Positions 55,996 to 64,000 of a stretch of 64,000 nucleotides of DNA are shown in pieces. The position numbers were made by a program, and so were the translations under genes. The notes beneath the pieces were generated by a model that ran no database searches, was not told the origin of the DNA, and saw only the letters and a program-made list of their open reading frames with translations. Where the stretch lies: positions 110,954 to 174,953 of the forward strand of contig CAVVZX010000056.1 in assembly GCA_963752855.1 (NCBI GenBank). The letters are read 5' to 3'. Numbering within the stretch: the first letter of the stretch is position 1; each line of letters opens with the position of its first letter. The DNA is from DATJPW01 sp963752855 (GTDB lineage: Bacteria; Desulfobacterota; Desulfomonilia; Desulfomonilales; Desulfomonilaceae).

Positions 55996-56268
55996 TTGGA
56001 TTATTCTCACAGTATTATCCCATGATGTGCTGTTTCGGTACCGGTTCGGCCAGATTATCCGAATCCCCCAGGCTTTCATCATGGTCCGGAAAATATCAAG
56101 TAAGTTTGTCCCGTTGAATCAACTCTTCGTAATCAAGAGAGCGCCAGCGGCCGTTAGGGTTGTCCTCGGAGCAAGTTGGTCTCCGAACATCCCGCTTGAC
56201 CTGGGAGTAACAGCGCACGGAAGCATCTACTTACGATTTCTTCGCTGCACTTTCAGTCAAAGGCGCAT

Positions 56269-56604
56269 TCACTCTCTCGGCTTTGGTTGCCTGTTCTTTT
56301 TGTCGTGAGCGTCATCCATCCCGCTGATTACCAGAAAGTCCAGTGGCAACCTCTTCAGGGCATCCTCCAATGTTGCTTCTGGCAATTTCTCGTTATATTG
56401 CATTTTGCCACGATCATACGTCTGGATGCTTATGCCCTTGCTTCCCTTTATGATTATTATTTTGTAGAGCCTGGTCTTGTAGCCTTGAGGTATTGTAATG
56501 AAATATTCGGTTTTTGATCTGGACAACCTGGGCTTTATGCCATGAGCCTTAGCCTCTTCCGCCCGCTTCAAGATTGCCTCGAACAAATCCTCGATTGTCA
56601 CCAT
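56269..56604 (-). CDS. Hypothetical protein
   Basis: 111 residues, basic. MVTIEDLFEAILKRAEEAKAHGIKPRLSRSKTEYFITIPQGYKTRLYKIIIIKGSKGISIQTYDRG suggests a small alpha-beta fold. It follows a 61-codon reading frame on the same strand by 19 bases. The remnant at 59422-59640, on the other side of the IS21, has a comparable layout (KRGSVKIELGKKKTSIFITG), but similarity by eye is weak. Not recognised. Confidence 0.55.
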   Translation of the reverse strand: MVTIEDLFEAILKRAEEAKAHGIKPRLSRSKTEYFITIPQGYKTRLYKIIIIKGSKGISIQTYDRGKMQYNEKLPEATLEDALKRLPLDFLVISGMDDAHDKKNRQPKPRE

Positions 56605-56623
56605 ATCTTTTCATTCCTGAATA

Positions 56624-56809
56624 CTAGTGGCCGGGCTCGAAATCAGATAACCCTTTGTTCGCTCTTGGGAGTTCTATGAAATCCTTGTCCCATGTCTCAA
56701 TTTCCAGGATGCACCATCCGCAGATGTAATTGTTTGTCGTCCTTTTCATGACGGTCAATTGCATCTGGTCAATTTTTTCACTCGCCTCTTCTTCGGGATG
56801 ACTGGCCAT
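56624..56809 (-). CDS. Small hypothetical protein
   Basis: 61 residues, MASHPEEEASEKIDQMQLTVMKRTTNNYICGWCILEIETWDKDFIELPRANKGL; one CxxC pair (CGWC). Acidic, no signal peptide. Directly upstream of the preceding hypothetical gene, so possibly a two-gene unit. Low confidence. Confidence 0.4.
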   Translation of the reverse strand: MASHPEEEASEKIDQMQLTVMKRTTNNYICGWCILEIETWDKDFIELPRANKGLSDFEPGH

Positions 56810-57030
56810 CGTGAAAATTAATCCACCTATTCACCTGTTTCTAACACATCCTCCAGAACCGGGCAACCAAAAACATCTGAATTTCGCGGCCTTATAGAAA
56901 CGCCGGTTAAAAATCGCGACGGTTAGTGGGGCGGTTCAAAATTGCGGCACCCCTTAGAGACCCCTGTGATAGAGGGCAGTCGGGAGAGCGGAGAGCTTTT
57001 CCTTCAGTCCTTGGTCCGGGGGTAGGAGGG

Positions 57031-58539
57031 ATGTACACCGACATGGAAGAATGGACCGAGATACGACTTCGCGTATTGAACGGCAAGGCGAGCAAGAGGG
57101 AGATTCTGCGTGAGAAGGGGATGCACTGGAAGACGTTGGAGAAGATCCTTTCCCACTCGAAGCCTCCGGGCTATCGGATGGAATCAGAGCGTCCCAGGCC
57201 AAAGATAGGGCCTTTTCTGGAGAGGATTTCGGAGATTCTGGAGAGCGACAAGGAGGTACCAAAGAAGCAGCGTCACACAGCGAAGCGGATATACGAACGC
57301 ATCAAGGAGGAGGGCTACCAGGGCAAGTACACCCAGGTGAAGGAAGCGGTGAGCGAGCTGAAGAGTAAAGCTCGGGAGGTTTTCATGCCTTTGACTCACC
57401 GCCCTGGTGAGGCTCAGGTGGATTTTGGTGAGGCGGCGGTAAAGGTATCCGGGGTTTTGCGTAAGGTGCATTTCCTGGGGATGGTACTTCCCTATTCGGA
57501 CTCCTTTTTCGTTGTCGCATTCGAGCGTGAATGTACCGAGACCTGGTCTGACGGTCACGTACGGGCATTCGAGTTTTTTGAGGGTAGCCCGCGGCGCATC
57601 ACCTATGACAACAGCAAAGTCCTGGTGTCTCAGATCCTCCAGGGTCGGGATCGCAAGCTGACGAAGGGTTTTCTGGAGCTTCAGAGTCATTACCTCTTTG
57701 ACCATCATTTCTGCCATGTTCGGCGGCCCAATGAGAAAGGTGTGGTTGAGGGGCTCGTCAAATACGTCCGACTCAATTTCTTTGTGCCTGTGCCCGAGGT
57801 ACGGGACCTGGAGGAGTTGAACGAGCGACTCGTCCAGCAGTGCCGAGAGGATCTCAAGCGGCGTCTTCGAGGAAAACCCGCATCCAAGGGAGAGTTGTTG
57901 ACAGAAGACCAGGCTGCCTTTCGCTCTCTTCCTCCCGCCCCGTTCGACGCATGTCGAAAGCGATCGACCATTGCAAGCTCACTGTCGCTGGTCAGATTTG
58001 ACACCAACGACTATTCGGTGCCGGTGCGCTATGCCTATCATTCCATTTTGGCAAAAGGGTACGCAGATCGGGTGGTTCTTTGCCATAAGAAGGAGCAGGT
58101 AGCACAGCACCGTCGTTCGTGGGGAAGAGAGGGGCTCTTCTTCGATTGGGTACATTACCTTCCCCTCCTGGAGCGGAAGCCTGGCTCACTTGATCATGCA
58201 CTGCCCTTGGCCAACGTCGAGCTTCCCGAGTGCTTCGAGATCCTCCACCGTCGTCTGAAGCGAGAAGCGGAGAGCGAGGGAGAAGGGACGAGGCAATATA
58301 TTCGGGTGCTCCGGCTCATAGAGATTCATGGTGTATCCAAGGTGGCGGAGGCGGTGACCAAGGGGCTGCGCGTGGGGGCTCACACCCGGGATGCCGTCGC
58401 ACAGTTCTTAATTCCTCAGCCCCCGTGGAAACCGAGTACTTTCCGCCTGGACGGACGGGAACATCTCCAGTTGGTGAAGGTAGCCAGACCTGATCTTTCG
58501 GCGTATCAGGCCCTGCTCTCCCGAGGAGGTATCCCATGA
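57031..58539 (+). CDS. istA: IS21 transposase IstA
   Basis: 502 residues from ATG 57031, after GTAGGAGGG; the frame is open to 56926 through the left end of the element. MYTDMEEWTEIRLRVLNGKASKREILREKGMHWKTLEKIL is the N-terminal HTH, and the rve/DDE integrase core includes RPGEAQVDFGEAAVKVSG (first Asp), PRRITYDNSKVLV (second Asp) and HVRRPNEKGVVEGLVKYVR (Glu). Full length, no frameshift. The stop overlaps istB by 4 bases (ATGA). Confidence 0.95.
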   Translation: MYTDMEEWTEIRLRVLNGKASKREILREKGMHWKTLEKILSHSKPPGYRMESERPRPKIGPFLERISEILESDKEVPKKQRHTAKRIYERIKEEGYQGKYTQVKEAVSELKSKAREVFMPLTHRPGEAQVDFGEAAVKVSGVLRKVHFLGMVLPYSDSFFVVAFERECTETWSDGHVRAFEFFEGSPRRITYDNSKVLVSQILQGRDRKLTKGFLELQSHYLFDHHFCHVRRPNEKGVVEGLVKYVRLNFFVPVPEVRDLEELNERLVQQCREDLKRRLRGKPASKGELLTEDQAAFRSLPPAPFDACRKRSTIASSLSLVRFDTNDYSVPVRYAYHSILAKGYADRVVLCHKKEQVAQHRRSWGREGLFFDWVHYLPLLERKPGSLDHALPLANVELPECFEILHRRLKREAESEGEGTRQYIRVLRLIEIHGVSKVAEAVTKGLRVGAHTRDAVAQFLIPQPPWKPSTFRLDGREHLQLVKVARPDLSAYQALLSRGGIP

Positions 58540-59324
58540 GCGAACCGAAAAAGCCGACCGTTCTGCTGGAACACTACCTGAAAAAGCTGAAGCTTCCCAC
58601 AATGCTCAGGGAGTATGCCTCCATGGCTGCGGTCTGTAGGGATGACCGGGCGGATTACCCTACGTATCTCTTACGTCTGACCGAACGGGAACTGCTCGAC
58701 CGCGAGACGAGGGCTGCCGAGCGACGGGTCAAAGATGCACGGTTTCCGGTGACCAAGACCATTGATACTTTCGATTTCAAAGCCCAGCCGTCTATCAACG
58801 AGCCTCTGGTCAGAGAGCTGTTGCGGGGAGAATTCATCGACAAAAGGGAAAACGTCCTGCTCATCGGCAACAGTGGTACCGGCAAGACGCACCTGGCCTG
58901 TGCCCTGGCATTCTCAGCATGCATGCAAGGCTACCGGGTCCGTTTCTCCACGGTCACCGGTCTGGTCACCGAGCTTCTGGAGAGTAGGGAAGACAGAACA
59001 CTCCGGCGATTCCACAAGCAGCTGGAACGTCAACATCTCTTAGTGTTGGATGAATTGGGATACGTGCCGTTTTCCAAGGCAGGAGCTGAGCTCTTCTTCG
59101 AGGTAATCAGCCGCGCCTACGAACGCCAGAGCCTCATGGTAACTACCAATCTCCCCTTCGAGCACTGGACCGAGGTCCTCGGTTCCGAGCGACTCACCGG
59201 AGCTCTCCTTGACCGCCTCACTCACAGAGTCCACATCATCGAAGCCAACGGAGAGAGCTACCGACTCAAACAGGCCAAGAAGCGAGCCCCTCGCCAATCC
59301 AGCCACCCACACCCAGGAACCTGA
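58536..59324 (+). CDS. istB: IS21 ATP-binding helper IstB
   Basis: 262 residues, AAA+ ATPase related to DnaC. Walker A GNSGTGKTHLA (about residues 108-118), Walker B LLVLDELGYVPF, sensor region LMVTTNLPFEHWTEVLGSERLTGALLDRLTHRVHII. It selects the target and stimulates IstA. Overlaps istA by 4 bases. Intact, so this element may still be active. Confidence 0.96.
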   Translation: MSEPKKPTVLLEHYLKKLKLPTMLREYASMAAVCRDDRADYPTYLLRLTERELLDRETRAAERRVKDARFPVTKTIDTFDFKAQPSINEPLVRELLRGEFIDKRENVLLIGNSGTGKTHLACALAFSACMQGYRVRFSTVTGLVTELLESREDRTLRRFHKQLERQHLLVLDELGYVPFSKAGAELFFEVISRAYERQSLMVTTNLPFEHWTEVLGSERLTGALLDRLTHRVHIIEANGESYRLKQAKKRAPRQSSHPHPGT

Positions 59325-59421
59325 AAGGAGGAATTTCTTGACAATCAACAAAGCAAGAGCCTAATCATGCAACGAGTGCTGCACTTTTCGACCGGCACCC
59401 TCCGCACTTTTTTACCGGCGT

Positions 59422-59640
59422 CCCCAAATTGAAGACGCAACGGTAGAGAAACTCAGAGAAAACATTAAGAATGAATTGGAGCCAAAGACTAGGAGGACAA
59501 ACGGCAAACAGGAAATTATAAAAAGGGGTAGCGTCAAGATTGAGCTAGGCAAGAAGAAAACGAGCATATTCATCACAGGATTGAACAGGGATGAATTTGA
59601 TAAGATTTTGGCAGGCATCACCAAACTGTTCCCAAAATGA
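59422..59640 (+). pseudogene. 3' remnant of a hypothetical gene cut by IS21
   Basis: An open frame runs out of the right end of the IS: EDATVEKLRENIKNELEPKTRRTNGKQ, then RGSVKIELGKKKTSIFITGLNRDEFDKILAGITKLFPK, with stop at 59638. It has no start of its own. Base composition and residue make-up look coding. Presumably the tail of a gene interrupted by the insertion; the 5' part was not found to the left. Nothing is seen in 59641-59978. Confidence 0.5.
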
Positions 59641-59978
59641 ACACATGGGCATATATGCACATTCAGTTATTCGTGCGTAATTTTAATGTGATGTGGACAA
59701 TTCGAGCTGAATAGAGATTTCGTCGCCTGCGATATTGACGAACATTGGTGAATGAGACGTTGCAGCATTGGAAGATATCAAAACCCAGTAGTAGTGCGAT
59801 GATATGCTTGACTTTCAAAAACCCCTGTATTTATCGCGTCAGGTAGGACTCTTCTTTTTAGAATGCTTTAACGGCTGGTTTCGTATACCCCCTGCCCATT
59901 TCTACTGTAGTAATGCGGTATTTCCCATAGGCACACATTCGGAAGGCTGTAAAGATGCTAAAAAAGAGACCGCCACCT

Positions 59979-60563
59979 TTATTCGAAGCGCACGGGCGTA
60001 TTAACAATGAGCGTTTTGGAACTCAACAAATCTCTGAAGACTGTTTTGATCACATAGTTGCCAGGCTCTGCTTTCATCGTGAAGTCTAGATCGAAGGACC
60101 ACCGGTCCCTGAAGTAGCCGCTTTTTTTCTCGAACCGCCAAAAGTGTTCCTTGCCAGCGATGACGCTTCCGTCCTCTTTGGCTATGGTATAATCCGCTTC
60201 CAATTCTACAAGATAGTGATCTTTTACCTTTTTCTGGGTGAATCCAACCGGCTCTACATAGAGCCTGATGGTCTCCCCGGACTTGTATACGTTATTTGGG
60301 CGGACTTCGTACTTGTTATCTACTGACTTCTCCTTAACGAAAACGTTTTTTACGGCCTGAAAGGCGATGTGGTTCCAGACCTCTTCTACCCCCTTTCGCA
60401 TCACGTCTAAGCCTTCGATCTGTTGGTTCTGTTTCAGAAGGGACTGAGCCTCGGTACAGCACTTTGCTAGATCCTCCGCCCGTGAGTTGGCAGGGGAGAG
60501 GGTTACCAAAAGCACTATGGCCCAAAGCGTGGGCCTTAAGAGCAATTGTCTCCACGTAATCAT
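59979..60563 (-). CDS. Exported protein of unknown function
   Basis: 194 residues. Signal peptide MITWRQLLLRPTLWAIVLLVTLSPANSRA. A helical segment (CCTEAQSLLKQNQQIEGLDVMRKGVEEVWNHIAF) is followed by a beta-sandwich-like domain (NVYKSGETIRLYVEPVGF, YLVELEADYTIAKEDGSVI, GNYVIKTVFRDLLSSKTL). Resembles periplasmic carbohydrate- or protein-binding beta domains, but no family was recognised. 60564-61305 shows no gene. Confidence 0.68.
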   Translation of the reverse strand: MITWRQLLLRPTLWAIVLLVTLSPANSRAEDLAKCCTEAQSLLKQNQQIEGLDVMRKGVEEVWNHIAFQAVKNVFVKEKSVDNKYEVRPNNVYKSGETIRLYVEPVGFTQKKVKDHYLVELEADYTIAKEDGSVIAGKEHFWRFEKKSGYFRDRWSFDLDFTMKAEPGNYVIKTVFRDLLSSKTLIVNTPVRFE

Positions 60564-61305
60564 TATGACCTCCCGATTAACGCCATTGCTGGCGGGTACC
60601 TAACACCGATTGTGGGCGACCTTCTCAACCCGGTTTATCCCACACTTTCTCAGATCGTCTCGGTGGGCTCTTCCAACTCTAACCGTTACCCATTGTCAGG
60701 GTTCAAACTGCACACCATTTAATCATTATCGATGCCGATTGCTACATAAAGATTCGTATTTCCGAGAAGTTTTCTGGGGCATTTCTCACGATTAGTGTTC
60801 AAGAATCTTTCCCCGCCCGCAATCAAGGCCACTTTGTACGATGATTCTGAGTTATCGCTAGTTGGCACGAACCGAATTCCCGGCATGCCAGAACAGACAT
60901 TGCGTTATAAGGCACCTGAGACGCGAGATCGCGCGGTTTTCCATTTTCGGGTAGGCGTGATATTCGGACCTCGTTTTCTTTCGCGTACGAGGTTCTCCTT
61001 GTGCGAGGAGGGAGATAGACTTTTCGGCTCAACGTGAGAAAGATGAAATGCCGTCCCCTGTCCGGTTGGTAGGTAACCGACGCGGGTTAAACTATTACTT
61101 TTTGAATCCAAAAACATGCCTACGCATCTAGTTGAATAAGGGGGATTCCCGCTCCGCAGACAACGACCACAAGGTCAACTTTGCGAAGGTAATTAGTAAA
61201 CCGGGTCCGATCAATAAGAATGCACCCCAACAACAGGGACTCCGCAAGCACAATCATGACAGCCTCAATTACTGCGCTGAGGATTTCCAGAAAGATGGTG
61301 CTGAA

Positions 61306-61822
61306 ATGGTAACGAAAACTAGTAGGCTAGTCACTCTAGTGATTACGATGGCTGTCGCGGCTCTCGTTTTCGCATATTCGACTTCGGCCAAGGGACCCGG
61401 TGCGAGCGACGGGAGAATGGGCGGGGTAGGGAGCAACATGAGCGGTCAACACGGAACGATCTTTCGACCCGCCCCCCACAAAAACCGGCAACGAGCCCAA
61501 TGCCGCAACGAATGGCGGAACCAACCAGAACAAAGTTTATCTAAAGGAAAAGATCGACACGAGTAAGGTGAATCCGGGGGGTGGTTCGATAGGGAACAAA
61601 CAAGATGGAGCATCACAATCATCCACCAGAAACGCAGACGGGAGCACGACGAAAGTCATCAACAATAATTATGACGGCAAGCACGGTGAGATCGTAGTTA
61701 CGACGAAACCCGATGGGAGCTCGCAAACCAACTACTATGATGCGAACGGCAAGAAGACAGGCACTGTGAATACAGATGCGCAAGGGCATATGACAAGTTG
61801 CAGCGGGTGGTCGAAATGCTGA
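61306..61822 (+). pseudogene. Exported glycine/asparagine-rich protein with YD-like repeats, frameshifted
   Basis: ATG 61306 gives a signal peptide (MVTKTSRLVTLVITMAVAALVFAYSTSA) and GPGASDGRMGGVGSNMSGQHG. Around 61470-61490 (a C6 run and an A5 run) the frame shifts; the other frame continues TGNEPNAATNGGTNQNKVYLKEKI, then GNKQDGASQSSTRNADGSTTKVINNNYDGKHGEI, VVTTKPDGSSQTNYYDANGKKTGTVN and ends CSGWSKC. The N-x-DGSxT / YDxxGK pattern resembles YD/RHS-type wall repeats. Probably one small surface protein split by a homopolymer indel. Confidence 0.55.
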
Positions 61823-62308
61823 CAACAGCGCCTGCAAAAAGCACTCTCGGCAGCGAAGGGCCGGTCGATAGTTGGCGATACAGCGCAGCACGGTGTGTGG
61901 CCCTGGTGCGAAGCAGGAGAGTATTTCCAGGAGACCGGCTCCCCAAACGGGAGGACCACTCAAACTGCTACCCCACAAAGGCGCAACCAGTGCATAACAT
62001 ACTCTCCGTGCCGCTTCCCTCTCATCTGGGGCGGCTCTTGCTCATGAAGCCGGAGAGCTTTCTTGATGCAGTTGTTCACGGTCTTTTCCGTAAGCGTAAT
62101 TCCCTGCGAGCTGAAGAAATTGCCTACTCTGGTCGCCCCCTACATCCGTGACATCGGAAGGCTTATGATACATTTGCGGATCAAAGTGAATAATCCATTG
62201 TATTATTACTTTCGTGTTCACTCGCTTTTATACCCATTTCATCTTCCACGTTAACCGCAATCAGATTAGTGGCTGGGTGGTTTATGGCAGGAGTAGGAGC
62301 TGGAAAAA

Positions 62309-62327
62309 TAGACCGCAAAGCGGTCTA
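62309..62327. repeat. Short perfect hairpin
   Basis: TAGACCGC-AAA-GCGGTCTA, an 8-bp stem without a T tract, 41 bases beyond the end of the downstream minus-strand gene. It may end that transcript. 61823-62308 otherwise shows no clear gene. Confidence 0.45.
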
Positions 62328-62367
62328 ACTAAATGAGGATGAGGATTATATGGCAGGCATGGGCTTG

Positions 62368-62682
62368 TTACTCTTGAGTCCCGTTATTCTGGTCGGTTTC
62401 TACAATCAGTCCTTGTTTTCGCAAGTCCTGTTCTAAACGAGCTTCCGCGGCTTCCATTCGTTCGGCTCCCATACGAAGCATCAGTTCTGTTCTTTGACCG
62501 GATTCGTTGATCCGGGCAAGCAATCCGGCCATTCTCATTGCCCTTGCTCGGAACATATTTTGGACTTGCTCCAAAAACTGCCCAACAACTCCTGAATTTG
62601 GCGGGAGCACTGTTACTTCATTGATCGGCTGCACCGCAACCAAATCACCTGTGGTACGACTGGTTTCTTTGTGCTTTGACAT
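62368..62682 (-). CDS. Hypothetical protein of a recombination module
   Basis: 104 residues from ATG 62682, directly after AGGAGGAAACC; the upstream in-frame Met overlaps the previous gene. MSKHKETSRTTGDLVAVQPINEVTVLPPNSGVVGQFLEQVQNMFRARAMRMAGLLARINESGQRTEL is charged, with a helical/coiled C-terminal half. It follows the PD-(D/E)XK nuclease gene with an 11-base gap. Not recognised. Confidence 0.65.
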   Translation of the reverse strand: MSKHKETSRTTGDLVAVQPINEVTVLPPNSGVVGQFLEQVQNMFRARAMRMAGLLARINESGQRTELMLRMGAERMEAAEARLEQDLRKQGLIVETDQNNGTQE

Positions 62683-62693
62683 GGTTTCCTCCT

Positions 62694-63488
62694 TTACCAT
62701 TCAGCACATATGCTTTGATATCCGCAAGATTGGCAGTACCAATCGGGATGCGGAAAGAAGATTGAATTGGTTATACCCTTCCATACTCTCGTTACGATCT
62801 TTACAAAGCGCCGCCGATCATTCTCGTTGCGGGTTGTTTCATATCTGATCAGGTCGGGATTGGAGCCTTTCATCAGATAATCCAGCCTCAGAGTGAGGTC
62901 GTCAGGATTGAATCCTAGTTCCGCAGCGCCCAAACTGTAGGCGGTGAGTTGAAGGGTCTGATTGATTTGGAGCTGGGTTGGCTTTCTTGCGGCGGTTTTT
63001 AGGTCTACCAGCGCCATAGTGCCGTCTGGTTGCTTGAGGATGTGATCAATGAATCCTACTAATGGCGGAACCCCCAATCCAGGATAGTCAGCCATTTTTC
63101 CAATATCAACACTGAATGGTTCTTCCACCCCGAGTACCTCTACATCGGCATCTTGAGCGGAGTGCCAGACGTTCAGCATGTCTTCCGCTTTCTTGGTCAG
63201 CTTTTCTTCGGTTTCTCCGTTTGAATACCGTATCTCTGCATCAGCGGAACCATTCCAGTTATTCCGATAGACCATAAGCATCTCGTCAGGCGTTAGACGA
63301 TCTCCTGTCAGAGCGCCATTGAGGAATGCGGCCACTGATTCGTGAATTGCTTGACCAAATACCAAACTGGATGAGATGAATTCTTCCTGCGCTTGGTCAA
63401 GGTAATGAAGCCTCCATTTCAGCGGGCATTGCAGGTAACAGGAGATGCTTGAATATGAAAGGTGATCAGGCAGCATCAACGTATTCAT
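62694..63488 (-). CDS. PD-(D/E)XK nuclease with Fe-S cysteines (RecB/AddB/Cas4-like)
   Basis: 264 residues. RecB-like nuclease: LSYSSISCYLQCPLKWRLHYLD at the start, GQAIHESVAAFL (His), GFIDHILKQPDGTMALVDLKTAARKP giving the D...DxK core (active-site Asp and Lys), and QLTAYSLGAAELGF with the QLxxY motif. Four cysteines (one in the N-terminal SCYLQCP and three in the C-terminal YCQSCGYQSICAEW) match the Fe-S clasp of AddB/Cas4-type proteins. No cas1, cas2 or CRISPR repeats are present, so it is more likely a phage or plasmid recombination exonuclease. Confidence 0.88.
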   Translation of the reverse strand: MNTLMLPDHLSYSSISCYLQCPLKWRLHYLDQAQEEFISSSLVFGQAIHESVAAFLNGALTGDRLTPDEMLMVYRNNWNGSADAEIRYSNGETEEKLTKKAEDMLNVWHSAQDADVEVLGVEEPFSVDIGKMADYPGLGVPPLVGFIDHILKQPDGTMALVDLKTAARKPTQLQINQTLQLTAYSLGAAELGFNPDDLTLRLDYLMKGSNPDLIRYETTRNENDRRRFVKIVTRVWKGITNSIFFPHPDWYCQSCGYQSICAEW

Positions 63489-63563
63489 GACGTTTTTCTC
63501 CCCTCCGAGGCAGAACGCACTTGTCCACCCCTCTTGTTTGCTTGAGTCTTGTGTTGTGCTGAT

Positions 63564-64000
63564 TTATTGAGCGGACTGGGTCTGGAGATAGGAAATTAGG
63601 CGGGATGCATCTTCACGGGTGAGGGCATCAAAAGTTGGCACATTCATGGGGCGGAGCAGGTTTGCAATATCGTCTTCCCCGTACCGAGCCTTTTTGCTGA
63701 GCAGCGAATAATGCCCTTATCTGTGCTCCAGTGGCCTTATTCTTGCCGTTACCATTGCCGTCACGTGACGGTTTTGATTCTGCTTTGTCACCACCATTGT
63801 CGTCCGGGAAGATGGATGCAGATTCTTTGTTGACCGTTTGCTCCCGGTCAGACTCAGTCTCCCCAAATGCAAGTTCTTCAGCACCGCAGCTATCCATCGC
63901 ATATCCGGCATGCCTGCACGCCCGGGCTACAGCCCTTGTTTCGCTGAGAGATACGATGGCATCCCCAATTCTGGCGTCCATCTTGAGAGATGCAACGCCG
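63564..64000 (-). pseudogene. Probable phage/plasmid recombination-associated protein, C-terminal part, frameshifted and cut by window edge
   Basis: The frame enters from the right edge: VASLKMDARIGDAIVSLSETRAVARACRHAGYAMDSCGAEEL, a pattern seen in phage and mobile-element proteins that handle single-stranded DNA or annealing. A Ser/Gly-rich linker and then KATGAQIRALFAAQQK follow. At an A5 run near 63690 the frame shifts; the continuation ARYGEDDIANLLRPMNVPTFDALTREDASRLISYL (a C-terminal helical domain) ends at 63564. One base restores a single protein. It precedes the nuclease gene on the same strand. Confidence 0.6.

Larger units (their letters stand above)
56895..59425 (+). mobile_element. 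IS21-family insertion sequence
   Basis: About 2.5 kb with istA and istB. Each end carries two copies of a ~18-bp sequence of the type GCCGGTxxAAAAxTGCGGCAC: left at 56902-56918 and 56930-56950, right (inverted) at 59376-59397 and 59402-59419. These paired terminal repeats are the transposase-binding sites typical of IS21. Exact outer borders and target duplication could not be fixed by eye. Confidence 0.85.

Noticed and set aside
61823..62308. Minus-strand stretch with TEKTVNNCIKKAL resembling a LuxR-type HTH
   Set aside because: Too short, preceded by stops and with no wider domain; similarity by eye only.
62694..63488. Cas4-like nuclease as a sign of a CRISPR system
   Set aside because: No repeat-spacer array or cas1/cas2 in the window; phage-type module is more likely.

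Overview
The window looks like chromosome from an anaerobic, free-living Desulfobacterota (old Deltaproteobacteria), possibly near Desulfomonile or Syntrophobacterales; this is inference from gene content, since no rRNA is present. The signs are a siroheme decarboxylase-type regulator fold (alternative heme pathway), ferritin plus a rubrerythrin-like diiron protein, NifA-like sigma-54 control of ammonium genes, many TTG starts, about 50% G+C, and intergenic spaces filled with paired-hairpin repeats.

Layout. 1-5.4 kb: tail of an RND efflux pump, a PilZ-type protein, an orphan Phd antitoxin, a DUF805 membrane protein, ferritin, a rubrerythrin-like protein and a methyltransferase. 5.6-12 kb: an orphan MacB-type permease, then a carbamoyltransferase / SxtJ-like / DUF5989 / SGNH-like surface-modification cluster. 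12.3-17.5 kb: the translation operon rpmI-rplT-(attenuator)-pheS-pheT-merR-like plus a small zinc-ribbon protein. 17.7-20.9 kb (minus strand): murD joined in frame to map, then nfo. 21.2-24.4 kb: a thioesterase gene whose 5' end exists twice, as an exact 55-bp repeat bracketing about 2.8 kb of inserted DNA with an IS630 element and a HepT/MntA toxin-antitoxin pair. 24.4-32.6 kb: exported proteins, uvrB, an hsp20, a DUF1285 protein and a soluble lytic transglycosylase. 32.8-41.8 kb: a run of decayed or frameshifted accessory genes (S9 peptidase, ankyrin, cytochrome P460, a cysteine-rich FecR protein). 41.8-49.7 kb: a complete nitrogen-assimilation island, with a NifA-like activator, amtB-glnK, amtB-glnK and glnK-glnA. 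49.9-55 kb: nadE, a glutamine amidotransferase, an AhbA/B-like protein, ybbR and cdaA (c-di-AMP). 55-64 kb: exported and hypothetical proteins, an IS21-family element, and the edge of a phage- or plasmid-like recombination module.

The most interesting signal is in the nitrogen island. Three near-consensus sigma-54 promoters each have a CTACC-N4-GGTAG type palindrome 104-110 bp upstream, and a fourth copy overlaps the -10 box of the activator's own sigma-70 promoter. This looks like an undescribed enhancer/operator for the adjacent activator: activation at a distance and self-repression. It differs from the classical NtrC and NifA sites.

About a dozen otherwise well-conserved genes carry single-base frameshifts (RND pump, map, hsp20, slt, the NifA-like activator and others). 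Part of this may be assembly error, so broken-gene calls should be read with that in mind. The S9 peptidase, which also has an in-frame stop, and the IS630 transposase look genuinely decayed.
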